From an uncultured Dorea sp. (lineage in GTDB: Bacteria > Bacillota > Clostridia > Lachnospirales > Lachnospiraceae), in NCBI GenBank assembly GCA_910580235.1, contig CAJTVU010000006.1, positions 124,001 to 188,000 on the forward strand: a stretch of 64,000 nucleotides of DNA, read 5' to 3'. This document shows, one piece after another, positions 34,559 through 43,056 of the stretch. The number at the start of each line of letters is the position of its first letter. Position 1 is the first letter of the stretch. The notes under the pieces were generated by a model. The model was given only the letters and a program-made list of their open reading frames with translations, made no database searches and was not told where the DNA came from. The position numbers were made by a program, and so were the translations under genes.

Positions 34559-35549
34559 TGCGCCAGCGAGTTCATTCGAAGGAGCAAAGAGGGCTATTGA
34601 CGCCGGGGCAGATGAAGTATATTGTGGTGTACGATTAAAGGGGATTAAGCATGTTACTTTTAATGGCAGGCCGAGTTATGGGAGTCTGGAAGATTTTGTA
34701 GAGTTAACGAAAGTTACGGAATATGCACACGCTAGAGATAAAAAGGTGAATTTTGTTTTTAATCTGCCATTTATGGCTGACATACTAGATTTTTTAGCAA
34801 AACCCCACATAAAGCAAGCAGTAAAAGCAGATGTAGACAGTTTTATCGTAGCTGATTTAGGCTTAATTTTATTGTTAGAACAAATGAAAGTAACAACACC
34901 AATACATATAGGAAGTTTTGCTACAGTAAGGAACAAGGAGGCGATTAGGTTTTACTCGCAATTCAATATTGCAAGAGTTGTGGCGCCTCCAGATACTACG
35001 CTAAAAGAATTATCTAGTTTGGCTAATAATCCATATAATATTGGAATAGAGGCATTCATTCATGGGCAGGGATGTTCTAATGTAAATGGGAATTGCTATT
35101 TATCTCATTCATACAAAAAACAAAGTGTTGAATTTCCGAATGATCCTTTATGGAAATTAGATAATGACAAGTCGTTTGTCTCAATTGGTGTTCGTAATCC
35201 CTGTATGTTTACTTTTAAAATAGAGGACTGGAAAGGCAATGAAAAAATGAGTCATAACTGCTTGAACAATTTTCCGTTCTGCTCTTTATGTTATTTGCCT
35301 GATTTATTAAGCACTAAGGTGTCTGTCTTGAAAATTGAAGGAAGGTGTCAGCCGGTAGAATATCAGGAAAGGGTTCCGAAGGAGTACTCAACATTAATTC
35401 GATTATTGGAAAATAATGATATTAAAGGCTATAAGAAGCATTTAGACAGTTTAAAAAAGAATACTCCGGAATTGCGGGAAGTCTGTCAGCTGAAGAAATG
35501 TTTCTATGAAAGAGAGGATACAAATGAATCAGTTAGTACAGTGTATTGA
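34539..35549 (+). CDS. U32 protein, UbiU-like
   Basis: 336 residues. The TIM-barrel start INAPASSFEGAKRAIDAGADEVYCG, HIGSFATVRN and the family end KIEGRCQPVEYQERV are clear. HGQGCSNVNGNC puts Cys179 and Cys186 seven apart, as the first two Fe-S ligands of UbiU (Cys169/176 in E. coli), with further Cys222 and Cys241/248/251. UbiU with UbiV hydroxylates ubiquinone precursors without oxygen, using prephenate. The adjacent downstream gene is UbiV-like, so I infer the same kind of heterodimer acting on this pathway's product. E. coli residue numbers are from memory. Confidence 0.8.
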   Translation: MKHVAINAPASSFEGAKRAIDAGADEVYCGVRLKGIKHVTFNGRPSYGSLEDFVELTKVTEYAHARDKKVNFVFNLPFMADILDFLAKPHIKQAVKADVDSFIVADLGLILLLEQMKVTTPIHIGSFATVRNKEAIRFYSQFNIARVVAPPDTTLKELSSLANNPYNIGIEAFIHGQGCSNVNGNCYLSHSYKKQSVEFPNDPLWKLDNDKSFVSIGVRNPCMFTFKIEDWKGNEKMSHNCLNNFPFCSLCYLPDLLSTKVSVLKIEGRCQPVEYQERVPKEYSTLIRLLENNDIKGYKKHLDSLKKNTPELREVCQLKKCFYEREDTNESVSTVY

Positions 35550-36360
35550 TTGTTTTGACCTGACAGATATTAAGAGTATTAAAATTTCAAATAAAACCAC
35601 CGAATTACGATTTGGTGATGAGTTTTGTTTCGAAAAGTGTTTATCTAGTGATGAGCTGGAAGAGGCAATAAATTTAGCCCAAAAATGTGGCAGGCGTTTA
35701 TCCTTTATTTACCCGCGTTTGAATGATTGCGAAATGGATATAGTAAAAAATCAGTTGTGTATTATAAATGCATATAATTTACCAGTGTATATCATCGCAA
35801 ATGACCTCGGTATCAGTCAGATAAAAAGATCTTTATCGCTAAACAATTTAAAGATAGTATTAGGGCGTCAGATTATTTCAGTACCTTTGAGAGCAAGACC
35901 GGCAATGCGCTCGGTAATGGGGAAGGACAATATAATTTCAAATTTTGCAGATAAGAGATTATTTCATTTATCAAATTTAAATTATAAACTGACATTGGAG
36001 TTTCTGAAAAAGAGTGGTATTTATGGGCTTGAGTTTGACTATATCCCTGAAACATTTCCATTGCTTAGGAAGCTTCAAAAGGAAGGAATGCATATTTATA
36101 TCCACAAAAGTAATGTAATGGTTGCATTAACAAGAAGATGTCATACGAAAAGGCTGGTTTGTAAAGACGGTAAAGGCTGTGAATTGATTTGTAAAGATAG
36201 GAAATTCCGTTTGTATCATGAAGTGACTGATGAGTTATTTTTAGATGGAAATGCGATTTTAGCAGCAATTCCTTATGAAGAAAAGGAAATTCTAGAATTA
36301 AATAACGAGAATTTTAGTTTAATCGATAGCTATAGTTGGATAAAAGAATATATCAAGTAA
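35524..36360 (+). CDS. U32-related protein, UbiV-like
   Basis: 278 residues. ALTRRCHTKRLVCKDGKGC with C four on gives Cys206, 219 and 223, spaced 13 and 4, exactly the spacing of three UbiV Fe-S ligands (Cys180/193/197 in E. coli), while Cys35 in GDEFCFEKC could be the fourth (Cys39 there). The context NVMVALTRRC and the late FLDGNAILA also follow UbiV. It is shorter than classic U32 proteases and lacks their catalytic tail. Start taken at 35524 (purine-rich GAGAGGAT site), 26 nt inside the UbiU-like gene. Confidence 0.75.
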   Translation: MNQLVQCIDCFDLTDIKSIKISNKTTELRFGDEFCFEKCLSSDELEEAINLAQKCGRRLSFIYPRLNDCEMDIVKNQLCIINAYNLPVYIIANDLGISQIKRSLSLNNLKIVLGRQIISVPLRARPAMRSVMGKDNIISNFADKRLFHLSNLNYKLTLEFLKKSGIYGLEFDYIPETFPLLRKLQKEGMHIYIHKSNVMVALTRRCHTKRLVCKDGKGCELICKDRKFRLYHEVTDELFLDGNAILAAIPYEEKEILELNNENFSLIDSYSWIKEYIK

Positions 36361-36376
36361 TTCTGGAGGAGATTTG

Positions 36377-37609
36377 ATGAAAAAAATGCATCTATTACTA
36401 TATAAGTATCGTGTATCTATGGGCATTGTTCCAGTAGTTGCAGGTATTTTGTATTTTGTTTTGGATGAAAATCGAAGATTTAGCAAGACTATGCTTGGAA
36501 TCGGAGCAACAGTAATGTCTATTGGCATAGTTTTAAGAATCTGGACAGCCATGTATAATTGGGAAAATATAAATTCCGTTGAACCCATCGCTACAAATGG
36601 CATTATCACAAATGGTCCCTACAGGTATTGCAGGAATCCAATGTATTTTAGCGCCATTATACTTACTCTTGGATTTAGTTTAATCTTTGGTTCATGGCAG
36701 GTTGTTTTAATTGCTGTTTTACCGACCATAGTGGTGCATCTGCATCAAATATATGTGGAGGAGAGGTATTTAATAAATATTTGTGATGAATTTTATGATT
36801 TATATAAACAAAAAGTACCTAGGCTATTGCCTTATCATGGCAAAATACTTGATATTCCAAGCCAGGGAAAAGCTAATTGGAAACGGGGGCTGCAAAGAGA
36901 TGCTGGGCCGATATTTGGAGGAATTGTATTTATTTTTCTAATTGTCATTTTAATTCCTTTTTTAAACTATGATTACATATTTCTGGGAGTAGTTGTTGTA
37001 GTTACGATTATATTGAATTTCGTTATCGTAGGAAAAATAAAATCAGATGTAGGAAAGGTCAAAGTTATACCATCAACGGCTCCCCCGCATGTATTATTGC
37101 AGCCGTTAAGATATGTATTGTTTCCTACAGCAAAGTATATTAACAGCTTGAATATAGATAAAGAAGCTCAAAACCTTGTTGTACTGGATTTGGGCTGTGG
37201 GCCGGGATATTATTCAATACCCTTGGCACAAAACATAAATGGAACCTTGATTGTCATGGATATCAGAGAAAAGATGCTGAAAATCACCCGAGACAGAGCA
37301 GAGAAAAAGAATATAAGTAATATTAATTATTTAAAAGGAGATAGTAGCCAGATCGACTTGGCAGATGATTATGTTGATCTCATCTGTATTAATTTGGTTC
37401 TTGGTGAGATTGTCAAACTGGATGAGAGTATTGATGAAATGGCGAGGATATTGAAGCCTACAGGAAGAATTTGTGTAATGGAGTCTAAATTTGATGATCA
37501 TTTTATGAATATTGAAGAGGTAAGAGAGATATTTGAAAAGAAAGGTTTTGATTCGCATCTAATCGAAAAGAAAAAAACTTATTATATTCTTCAAATTCAT
37601 AAAAAATAA
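36377..37609 (+). CDS. Fusion: ICMT-like membrane methyltransferase + class I SAM methyltransferase
   Basis: 410 residues. The N-terminal half has four membrane segments and the ICMT/PEMT signature TNGPYRYCRNPMY (78-90) with EER (128-130). Two more membrane segments (~178-222) follow, then a soluble Rossmann methyltransferase with DLGCGPGYYSIPL (271-283), VMDIRE and a UbiE-like ARILKPTGRI. Two SAM enzymes in one chain suggest sequential methylations of a membrane-embedded lipid. GGAGGAG fixes the start at 36377. Confidence 0.83.
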   Translation: MKKMHLLLYKYRVSMGIVPVVAGILYFVLDENRRFSKTMLGIGATVMSIGIVLRIWTAMYNWENINSVEPIATNGIITNGPYRYCRNPMYFSAIILTLGFSLIFGSWQVVLIAVLPTIVVHLHQIYVEERYLINICDEFYDLYKQKVPRLLPYHGKILDIPSQGKANWKRGLQRDAGPIFGGIVFIFLIVILIPFLNYDYIFLGVVVVVTIILNFVIVGKIKSDVGKVKVIPSTAPPHVLLQPLRYVLFPTAKYINSLNIDKEAQNLVVLDLGCGPGYYSIPLAQNINGTLIVMDIREKMLKITRDRAEKKNISNINYLKGDSSQIDLADDYVDLICINLVLGEIVKLDESIDEMARILKPTGRICVMESKFDDHFMNIEEVREIFEKKGFDSHLIEKKKTYYILQIHKK

Positions 37610-37630
37610 CTATTTATAAAGGAGTAATCT

Positions 37631-38590
37631 ATGAAGCTAAAGTATGATTGTATGGAGTATTTGAAGAAGCAAGATGTGCCTTGGGTTGAGTATGGCGTCA
37701 GTAAATTTCTTGAAAAGGATGAAGACGCTGCCGAAGAGAAGAAAAAGAGGCTGCTTGAATGCGCGGAAGTAAAAGAGACGATAGAAATCGTTGAACAATG
37801 GCCAGAACCACCGTTAGTCAGGCACAATGATGTAAATCATCCGATCCATAAAGCACATCTGTTGCTGGAAATGGGGCTTGATAGTACAGACAAAGTATTG
37901 CAGGATCTGGCTAATAAAATATTTGAGCATCAAAATGAAGAGGGTGTGTTTCTATCTTTATTACGTGTGCCAGAATCCTATGGCGGTGCAAAAGAGGCTC
38001 ATATGGATTGGCTAATGTGCGATCTTCCCCTCCTAATCCATTTTTTATTAGCAATAGGTTATAAAGCGGATGAGCGTGTGCAGAAAGGAATCCAATTTTT
38101 AATATCAAAAGGCGAGGATAATGGGTGGAGATGTTGTGGATCTATTCATAAGTTCCGGGGGCCAGGAAGGAAAACGGATTATTGTCCAATAGGTTCTCTG
38201 TGGTCATTGCAGGTTTTTTCGCTATTGCCAGAATATCATAATGAAAAGTTTGTGAAAAACGCGATTGATTCCATTTGTAGCCATTGGAAGAATACAAAAG
38301 AACGAAAGATATATATGTTCGCTATGGGGACTGATTTTAAAAAGTTAAAATATCCGAATCATTGGTATGATATTATTCATGTTGTCAAGGTGTTAAGTAA
38401 ATTTGAGTATGCCAGGCAGCAGGAGGCATATAATGAAATGCTTGCTGTTATACTGAACAAGCAAAAAGAAGACGGCTCTTTTATTCCGGAGTCGCAATTT
38501 ACCGGATATAAAGGTTGGGATTTTGGACAGAAGAAAATATCATCGCCTACATTAACGTTAACAATAGCCAAACTGGCAGCAGATATCTAA
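37631..38590 (+). CDS. Terpene-cyclase/prenyltransferase-fold repeat protein
   Basis: 319 residues, soluble, no signal peptide. Alpha-alpha repeat segments such as VRHNDVNHPIHKAHLLLEMG, FLISKGEDNGWRCCGS, KQKEDGSFIPESQF and KGWDFGQKKISSP are those of the prenyltransferase/squalene-oxidase repeat fold. It is about half a triterpene cyclase and has no DXDD, so it may be a binding protein or a single-domain relative. AAAGGAG precedes the start. It closes the 15-gene run; composition changes sharply after it. Confidence 0.78.
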   Translation: MKLKYDCMEYLKKQDVPWVEYGVSKFLEKDEDAAEEKKKRLLECAEVKETIEIVEQWPEPPLVRHNDVNHPIHKAHLLLEMGLDSTDKVLQDLANKIFEHQNEEGVFLSLLRVPESYGGAKEAHMDWLMCDLPLLIHFLLAIGYKADERVQKGIQFLISKGEDNGWRCCGSIHKFRGPGRKTDYCPIGSLWSLQVFSLLPEYHNEKFVKNAIDSICSHWKNTKERKIYMFAMGTDFKKLKYPNHWYDIIHVVKVLSKFEYARQQEAYNEMLAVILNKQKEDGSFIPESQFTGYKGWDFGQKKISSPTLTLTIAKLAADI

Positions 38591-38595
38591 AACTC

Positions 38596-38625
38596 TTCTA
38601 CAGCGCCTGCTTATTGTGCTATAAT
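38596..38625 (+). promoter_or_regulatory. Probable promoter of the aldo/keto reductase gene
   Basis: TATAAT at 38620-38625 with a poor -35 (TTCTAC) 18 nt upstream, 43 nt before the start codon. It lies just past the end of the AT-rich cluster. Confidence 0.45.
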
Positions 38626-38668
38626 ATGAAAGAGACATCAGCAATATTCAGGCAAAGGAGAGGATATC

Positions 38669-39817
38669 ATGGTATACCGTAAGCTTGGGAGCACAGGGAT
38701 AGAGGTAAGCGAGATCGGTATGGGCTGCGAAGGCTTTGCAGGGAAGACGGAAGAAGAGGTCGGGCAGTTTATAGACCTTATGGAACGGGAAGGGGCGAAC
38801 TGTATAGACCTGTATTCCCCCGACCCGCAGATGAGGAGCGCGCTTGGAGCCGCGCTTCGCGGAAGGAGAGAGAAGTTCGTGCTGCAGGGGCATCTGTGTA
38901 CGATCTGGAAGGACGGGCAGTACAAGCGCACAAGAGATATGGAGGAAGTGAAGGAAGGGTTCCGGGATCAGCTTAAGCGTCTGGGGACGGATTATGTGGA
39001 TATCGGGATGATCCATTATGTGGACTCTGTGTCGGAGTGGGAGTCGGTAGCGGGCGGCCCTATTATGGAATATGCGCTGGAGCTGAAAAGAAAGGGGCTT
39101 ATAAAGAGCATCGGGCTTTCCAGCCATAACCCGCAGGCGGCTCTTGCCGCCATTCGGACAGGGAAGATCGAGGTTCTTATGTTCAGCGTGAACCCGTGTT
39201 ACGATCTTATGCCTGCGAGCGAGGATGTAGAAGAGCTCTGGAATGAGGATAATTATAAGGACATGCTGGTCAATATGGATCCGGAGCGGCAGCAGCTGTA
39301 TGAGGAGTGCCAGAGAAGGGGCATTGGGATTACGGTCATGAAGGCGTTTGGCGGCGGCGATCTGCTGGATGGCGAGCTCTCCCCGGCAGGAAAGGCGCTG
39401 AACACATTCCAGTGCCTGAATTATGCTCTGACACGTCCGGCAGTAGCGTCTGTCATGGCGGGAGCCAGGACGATGGAAGAGTTAAAGAAGAGCATCGCTT
39501 ATGAGCATGCGTCTGAGGAAGAAAAGGATTACGCCCCGGCGCTGGCGGCATTTCCGAAGATCAGCTGGAAAGGGCACTGTATGTACTGCGGCCATTGTGC
39601 CCCGTGCCCGAAGGGGATCGACATCGCTACGACGACGAAATTCCTGAATCTTGCCGTTGCCCAGGGCGGAGCGCCGGAGACTGTGCGGGAGCATTACGGG
39701 ACGCTTGTACATAAGGCTTCCGAGTGCATTGCATGCGGCTCCTGTGAGAAGCGATGTCCGTTCGAAGTGAAAGTTATTGAGAATATGAAGAAAGCTGCAG
39801 ATATATTTGAAAGATAG
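38669..39817 (+). CDS. Aldo/keto reductase with C-terminal 4Fe-4S ferredoxin domain
   Basis: 382 residues. The AKR barrel opens YRKLGSTGIEVSEIGMG and has LGTDYVDIGMIHYVD and KSIGLSSHNP. From residue ~305 two clusters, CMYCGHCAPCPKGI and CIACGSCEKRCPFEV, resemble bacterial ferredoxin domains. This clostridial class probably passes electrons from NAD(P)H or ferredoxin to an unknown carbonyl. AGGAGAGG precedes ATG. Codon and base use match the core genome rather than the adjacent AT-rich cluster. Confidence 0.9.
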   Translation: MVYRKLGSTGIEVSEIGMGCEGFAGKTEEEVGQFIDLMEREGANCIDLYSPDPQMRSALGAALRGRREKFVLQGHLCTIWKDGQYKRTRDMEEVKEGFRDQLKRLGTDYVDIGMIHYVDSVSEWESVAGGPIMEYALELKRKGLIKSIGLSSHNPQAALAAIRTGKIEVLMFSVNPCYDLMPASEDVEELWNEDNYKDMLVNMDPERQQLYEECQRRGIGITVMKAFGGGDLLDGELSPAGKALNTFQCLNYALTRPAVASVMAGARTMEELKKSIAYEHASEEEKDYAPALAAFPKISWKGHCMYCGHCAPCPKGIDIATTTKFLNLAVAQGGAPETVREHYGTLVHKASECIACGSCEKRCPFEVKVIENMKKAADIFER

Positions 39818-39835
39818 ATTTCAAGGATAGAATCA

Positions 39836-39861
39836 GGGAAGCCCTTGACACGAGGCTTCCC
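39836..39861. repeat. Inverted repeat overlapping the ssrA promoter
   Basis: GGGAAGCC and GGCTTCCC are perfect 8-bp arms around CTTGACACGA. The loop holds the ssrA -35 box. No T-tract follows; either the reductase terminator or an operator. Confidence 0.55.
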
Positions 39862-39873
39862 TGTGCATATAAT
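39845..39873 (+). promoter_or_regulatory. Consensus promoter of ssrA
   Basis: TTGACA (39845-39850), 17-nt spacer, TATAAT (39868-39873): a perfect sigma-A promoter about 42 nt before the mature 5' end, implying a processed leader. Confidence 0.85.
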
Positions 39874-39914
39874 AAGGATGGAAGACACCCAGAGGGTATA
39901 TGTTTTTATATTAA

Positions 39915-40263
39915 GGGCTTGTACTGGTTTCGACGGGGGTCTGGAAGCGAAAGAAGCCATCCGTAGCGGGACACTACGTTAAAAGTTCCAATTAAATATA
40001 AACGCAGACAATAGAGAATTAGCGTACGCTGCCTAATTAGGCGGCAGTCGGCCCCGAGCTGTCCGCGGCTTGGGCAACCGGCTTCAAATTAAGCGGAGCA
40101 CTTCGTCTCCAAAGCTTTGAGGGGATGGAAGAACCTATGAAGCTACTGAAATCAGAAGCCTGTCATTAGGCGTCTGACAGAGGGAATGTCAAAATAATGA
40201 CTGTGATGGGAGATGCTTTGGTGGATGGGCTTTCGGACGCGGGTTCAACTCCCGCCAGGTCCA
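39915..40263 (+). ncRNA. ssrA: tmRNA
   Basis: The 5' end GGGCTTGTACTGGTTTCGAC and the 3' end GGGTTCAACTCCCGCC then CAGGTCCA form the tRNA-like half: GGGCTTG pairs with CAGGTCC through seven pairs including two G-U. CCA is not encoded. The tag frame at 40004-40036 reads ADNRELAYAA and stops at TAA. tmRNA rescues stalled ribosomes with SmpB (11642-12115), and RNase R (9628-11661) helps destroy the mRNA; all three parts are in this window. Confidence 0.96.
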
Positions 40264-40264
40264 C

Positions 40265-40591
40265 TTATTTCTTTTTGTTGTAGCTAGACTGCATCAATAC
40301 TTTACACTGTTCAATGCAAATGTGCTGTTGCTCTTCTGTCAGAGAACGGAATACCCGCAACAGCTCATTTTCTTTTTGAGAAGAAATCCTCTTTTCATAA
40401 TGATCCAGCAGATAATCTGTAGATACATCAAAAAAATCTGCCAGTAATATCAAGGTGGCAAAATCAGGCTCGCGGGCATTCTGAACATAGCTTCCCAATG
40501 TAGAGGGGGCGATATTCAATTGCTTTGCCAGCTCTTTTTGTGTCATGTCTCTCTCTTCGAGCAGCTTACGCAAATTGTTACCGAAACTCAT
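40265..40591 (-). CDS. XRE-family DNA-binding regulator
   Basis: 108 residues. N-terminal HTH_3 domain (~5-60): NLRKLLEERDMTQKELAKQL and APSTLGSYVQNAREPDFATL, followed by a helical tail SLTEEQQHICIEQCK. Similar proteins are phage or element repressors, or stand-alone regulators. It ends two bases after the tmRNA gene on the opposite strand, in a common integration hot spot. No integrase is seen. Confidence 0.87.
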   Translation of the reverse strand: MSFGNNLRKLLEERDMTQKELAKQLNIAPSTLGSYVQNAREPDFATLILLADFFDVSTDYLLDHYEKRISSQKENELLRVFRSLTEEQQHICIEQCKVLMQSSYNKKK

Positions 40592-40861
40592 ACTCTTCTT
40601 ACCTCCCTCTACATACTAAATGAAGAATTCCCCCTACTATTGATATTATGCGAAAAGAGTTGAAAATACTCGTATTGCGTTTTATTCTTGTGATTAGGAA
40701 ACAAGCGTGTTGTAATGTAGGATGCCCGGATAGGTATGCTTATCATGCTACTGAATATGTAAATTTTTTACATAAATAAGTCATTTTCTGGTATTATAGA
40801 TATACATAAGACATGCTATATAGGAAGGCTGCATTTTACTATAATAGTAGGAGGGGATTTT

Positions 40862-41539
40862 ATGGACAGGATAAAAATACTGGTAGTGGACGACGAGAGT
40901 AGAATGAGGAAGCTGGTGCGGGATTTCCTGGAGAGGGAAGGATATGTCGTACTGGAGGCCGGAAATGGCGAGGAAGCTATGGAGATATTCTATAAGGATA
41001 AGGACATTGCCCTTCTGATCCTGGATGTAATGATGCCGAAGATGGACGGGTGGCAGGTGTGCCGGGAGGTGCGCCAGACATCTAAAGTGCCTGTTATCAT
41101 GCTGACGGCAAGAGGGGAAGAGAGGGACGAGCTGCAAGGCTTCCAGCTTGGGGTGGACGAGTACATCTCGAAGCCTTTTAGCCCGAAGATCCTTGTCGCC
41201 CGTGCAGAAGCAGTGCTAAGGCGCTCCCGCGCTCTTGACGCCGAGGAGGCGCTGCAGGCCGGAGGGATCTCCATAGACAAAGCAGCACATCAAGTGAAAG
41301 TGGACGGCAAGGAGATGGAGCTTAGCTATAAGGAATTTGAGCTTCTGGCATATTTTGTGGAGAACGAGGGGATCGCGCTCTCCAGAGAGAAGATCTTGAA
41401 CAATGTATGGAATTATGACTATTTTGGGGATGCAAGGACGATTGATACGCATGTGAAGAAATTGAGGAGCAAGCTGGGAGAAAAGGGGGGCTACATTAAG
41501 ACAGTCTGGGGAATGGGATATAAATTCGAGGTAGATTAA
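40862..41539 (+). CDS. OmpR-type response regulator
   Basis: 225 residues. Receiver domain (1-~118) with VDDES, phosphoacceptor Asp in LLILDVMMPKMDG (~54), LTARGEE and Lys in YISKPF, followed by a winged-helix DNA-binding domain with ELSYKEFELLAYFVENEG and TIDTHVKKLRSKLG. Directly followed by its kinase gene with no gap. GGAGGGG precedes ATG. Regulated target unknown. Confidence 0.93.
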   Translation: MDRIKILVVDDESRMRKLVRDFLEREGYVVLEAGNGEEAMEIFYKDKDIALLILDVMMPKMDGWQVCREVRQTSKVPVIMLTARGEERDELQGFQLGVDEYISKPFSPKILVARAEAVLRRSRALDAEEALQAGGISIDKAAHQVKVDGKEMELSYKEFELLAYFVENEGIALSREKILNNVWNYDYFGDARTIDTHVKKLRSKLGEKGGYIKTVWGMGYKFEVD

Positions 41540-43006
41540 ATGAAGCATTCGATTAAACGGCAGATGACGGCGGTGTTCATCGGGATGATCGTATTTTTCC
41601 TTCTGACGTTTTTTGCAATTAATTTAAATTTTCTGGAACCATATTATATTAGCAACAAAGAGACGCAGTTCATCCGTATGTACGGGGAGCTAAGGGCGGC
41701 GGTGGAGGGAGATCTGTTAGAGGACGAGACCATGTCGTCTTTTCTGTACCGTACGGCAGAGAAGAATAATATCTCTTTTCTGGTGGTAGATGATATGCGC
41801 GGACGTGTAGTGACGAACGTCCATGATATGGGGCTGCTCCGAAACCAGCTGATGGGCTATCTTCTTAATCAGACGCAAAAGGACAGCAAGATGCTCCGTG
41901 TGACGGAAGACTATCAGCTGACGCAGTCAAAGGATCCGTGGAATAAAATAGAATACATCGAGATGTGGGGGGACTTTGAGGACGGAAGCCAGTTCCTTCT
42001 CAGAAGCCCTCTGGAGAGCATTCAGGAGAGCGTCGCCATCTCTAACCGGTTCCTCTTGTACATCGGCTCTGCTGTAGTGGCCGTCTGCATCGTGCTGATC
42101 TGGTACTTCTCCAGGAGGCTGACGGATCCGATACTGGAGCTGGCAGAGCTTTCCGAGCGGATGGTGAACCTTGATTTTGACGCGAAGTACACGAGCGGAG
42201 GCTCCAATGAGATCGGGGAGCTGGGGGCGAATTTCAACCGTATGTCGGAGAAGCTCGAAAGCGTCATATCAGAGCTGAAAAGGGCGAACAACCGCCTCCA
42301 GAAAGATATTGAGCAGAAAGAGAAGATGGAGCAGATGAGGAGCGAATTTCTGGGGAATGTCTCCCATGAGCTCAAAACTCCTATCGCGCTTATCCAGGGA
42401 TATGCGGAAGGGCTGAAAGAAGGGGTGAACGAGGATCCTGAGAGCAGGGATTTCTACTGTGACGTTATTATAGACGAGGCGGCGAAGATGAACCAGATGG
42501 TGCGTAACCTGATGGCCCTCAATCAGCTGGAGTTTGGCGGAGAGGATGAGGTCTATGAGCGCTTTGACCTTACGGCGGTCATAGTAGAAGTGATCAGGGG
42601 CATGGAGATCCTTGCCCAGCAGAACGAGGCGAAGGTGATCTTCCGGCAGAAGGAGCAGGTCTGTGCCTGGGGCGACGAGTTTAAGACAGAGCAGGTCATC
42701 CGCAATTATCTGAGCAATGCGTACAATCATCTGGACGGGGACAGAGTAGTGGAAGTGAAGATCGCCGTACAGGATGGGAAGGCAAGAGTCACCGTCTTCA
42801 ACACAGGCGCGCCGATCCCCGAAGAGGCGCTGCCTCATATATGGGACAAGTTCTACAAGGTAGATAAGGCTCATACGAGGGAGTATGGCGGAAACGGCAT
42901 TGGGCTGTCCATTGTAAAGGCGATCCTGGAATCTTTCCATCAGAAATATGGGGTCAACAATTATGATAACGGTGTGGAATTCTGGTTTGAGATCGATACG
43001 GTGTAG
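41540..43006 (+). CDS. Sensor histidine kinase
   Basis: 488 residues. Two membrane helices (~11-31 and ~170-190) flank an extracytoplasmic sensor, then HAMP (~190-245) and HisKA with phosphoacceptor His in GNVSHELKTPIAL, followed by HATPase_c with NYLSNAYNHLD (N box) and GGNGIGLSIVK (G box). Partner of the adjacent response regulator. The ligand is unknown; related clostridial pairs answer to envelope stress. Confidence 0.93.
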   Translation: MKHSIKRQMTAVFIGMIVFFLLTFFAINLNFLEPYYISNKETQFIRMYGELRAAVEGDLLEDETMSSFLYRTAEKNNISFLVVDDMRGRVVTNVHDMGLLRNQLMGYLLNQTQKDSKMLRVTEDYQLTQSKDPWNKIEYIEMWGDFEDGSQFLLRSPLESIQESVAISNRFLLYIGSAVVAVCIVLIWYFSRRLTDPILELAELSERMVNLDFDAKYTSGGSNEIGELGANFNRMSEKLESVISELKRANNRLQKDIEQKEKMEQMRSEFLGNVSHELKTPIALIQGYAEGLKEGVNEDPESRDFYCDVIIDEAAKMNQMVRNLMALNQLEFGGEDEVYERFDLTAVIVEVIRGMEILAQQNEAKVIFRQKEQVCAWGDEFKTEQVIRNYLSNAYNHLDGDRVVEVKIAVQDGKARVTVFNTGAPIPEEALPHIWDKFYKVDKAHTREYGGNGIGLSIVKAILESFHQKYGVNNYDNGVEFWFEIDTV

Positions 43007-43056
43007 ATTGTGGGCCGCGCCTGTGGTAGAATATGTAGAAGGAAGAGGGCAAGATT

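Noticed and set aside
30323..38590. A standard hopanoid pathway
   Set aside because: No squalene synthase-type genes (HpnC/D/E) and the cyclase is exported and fused to a permease; the other genes do not match.
40265..40591. Evidence for a prophage at ssrA
   Set aside because: A single XRE gene without any other phage function.
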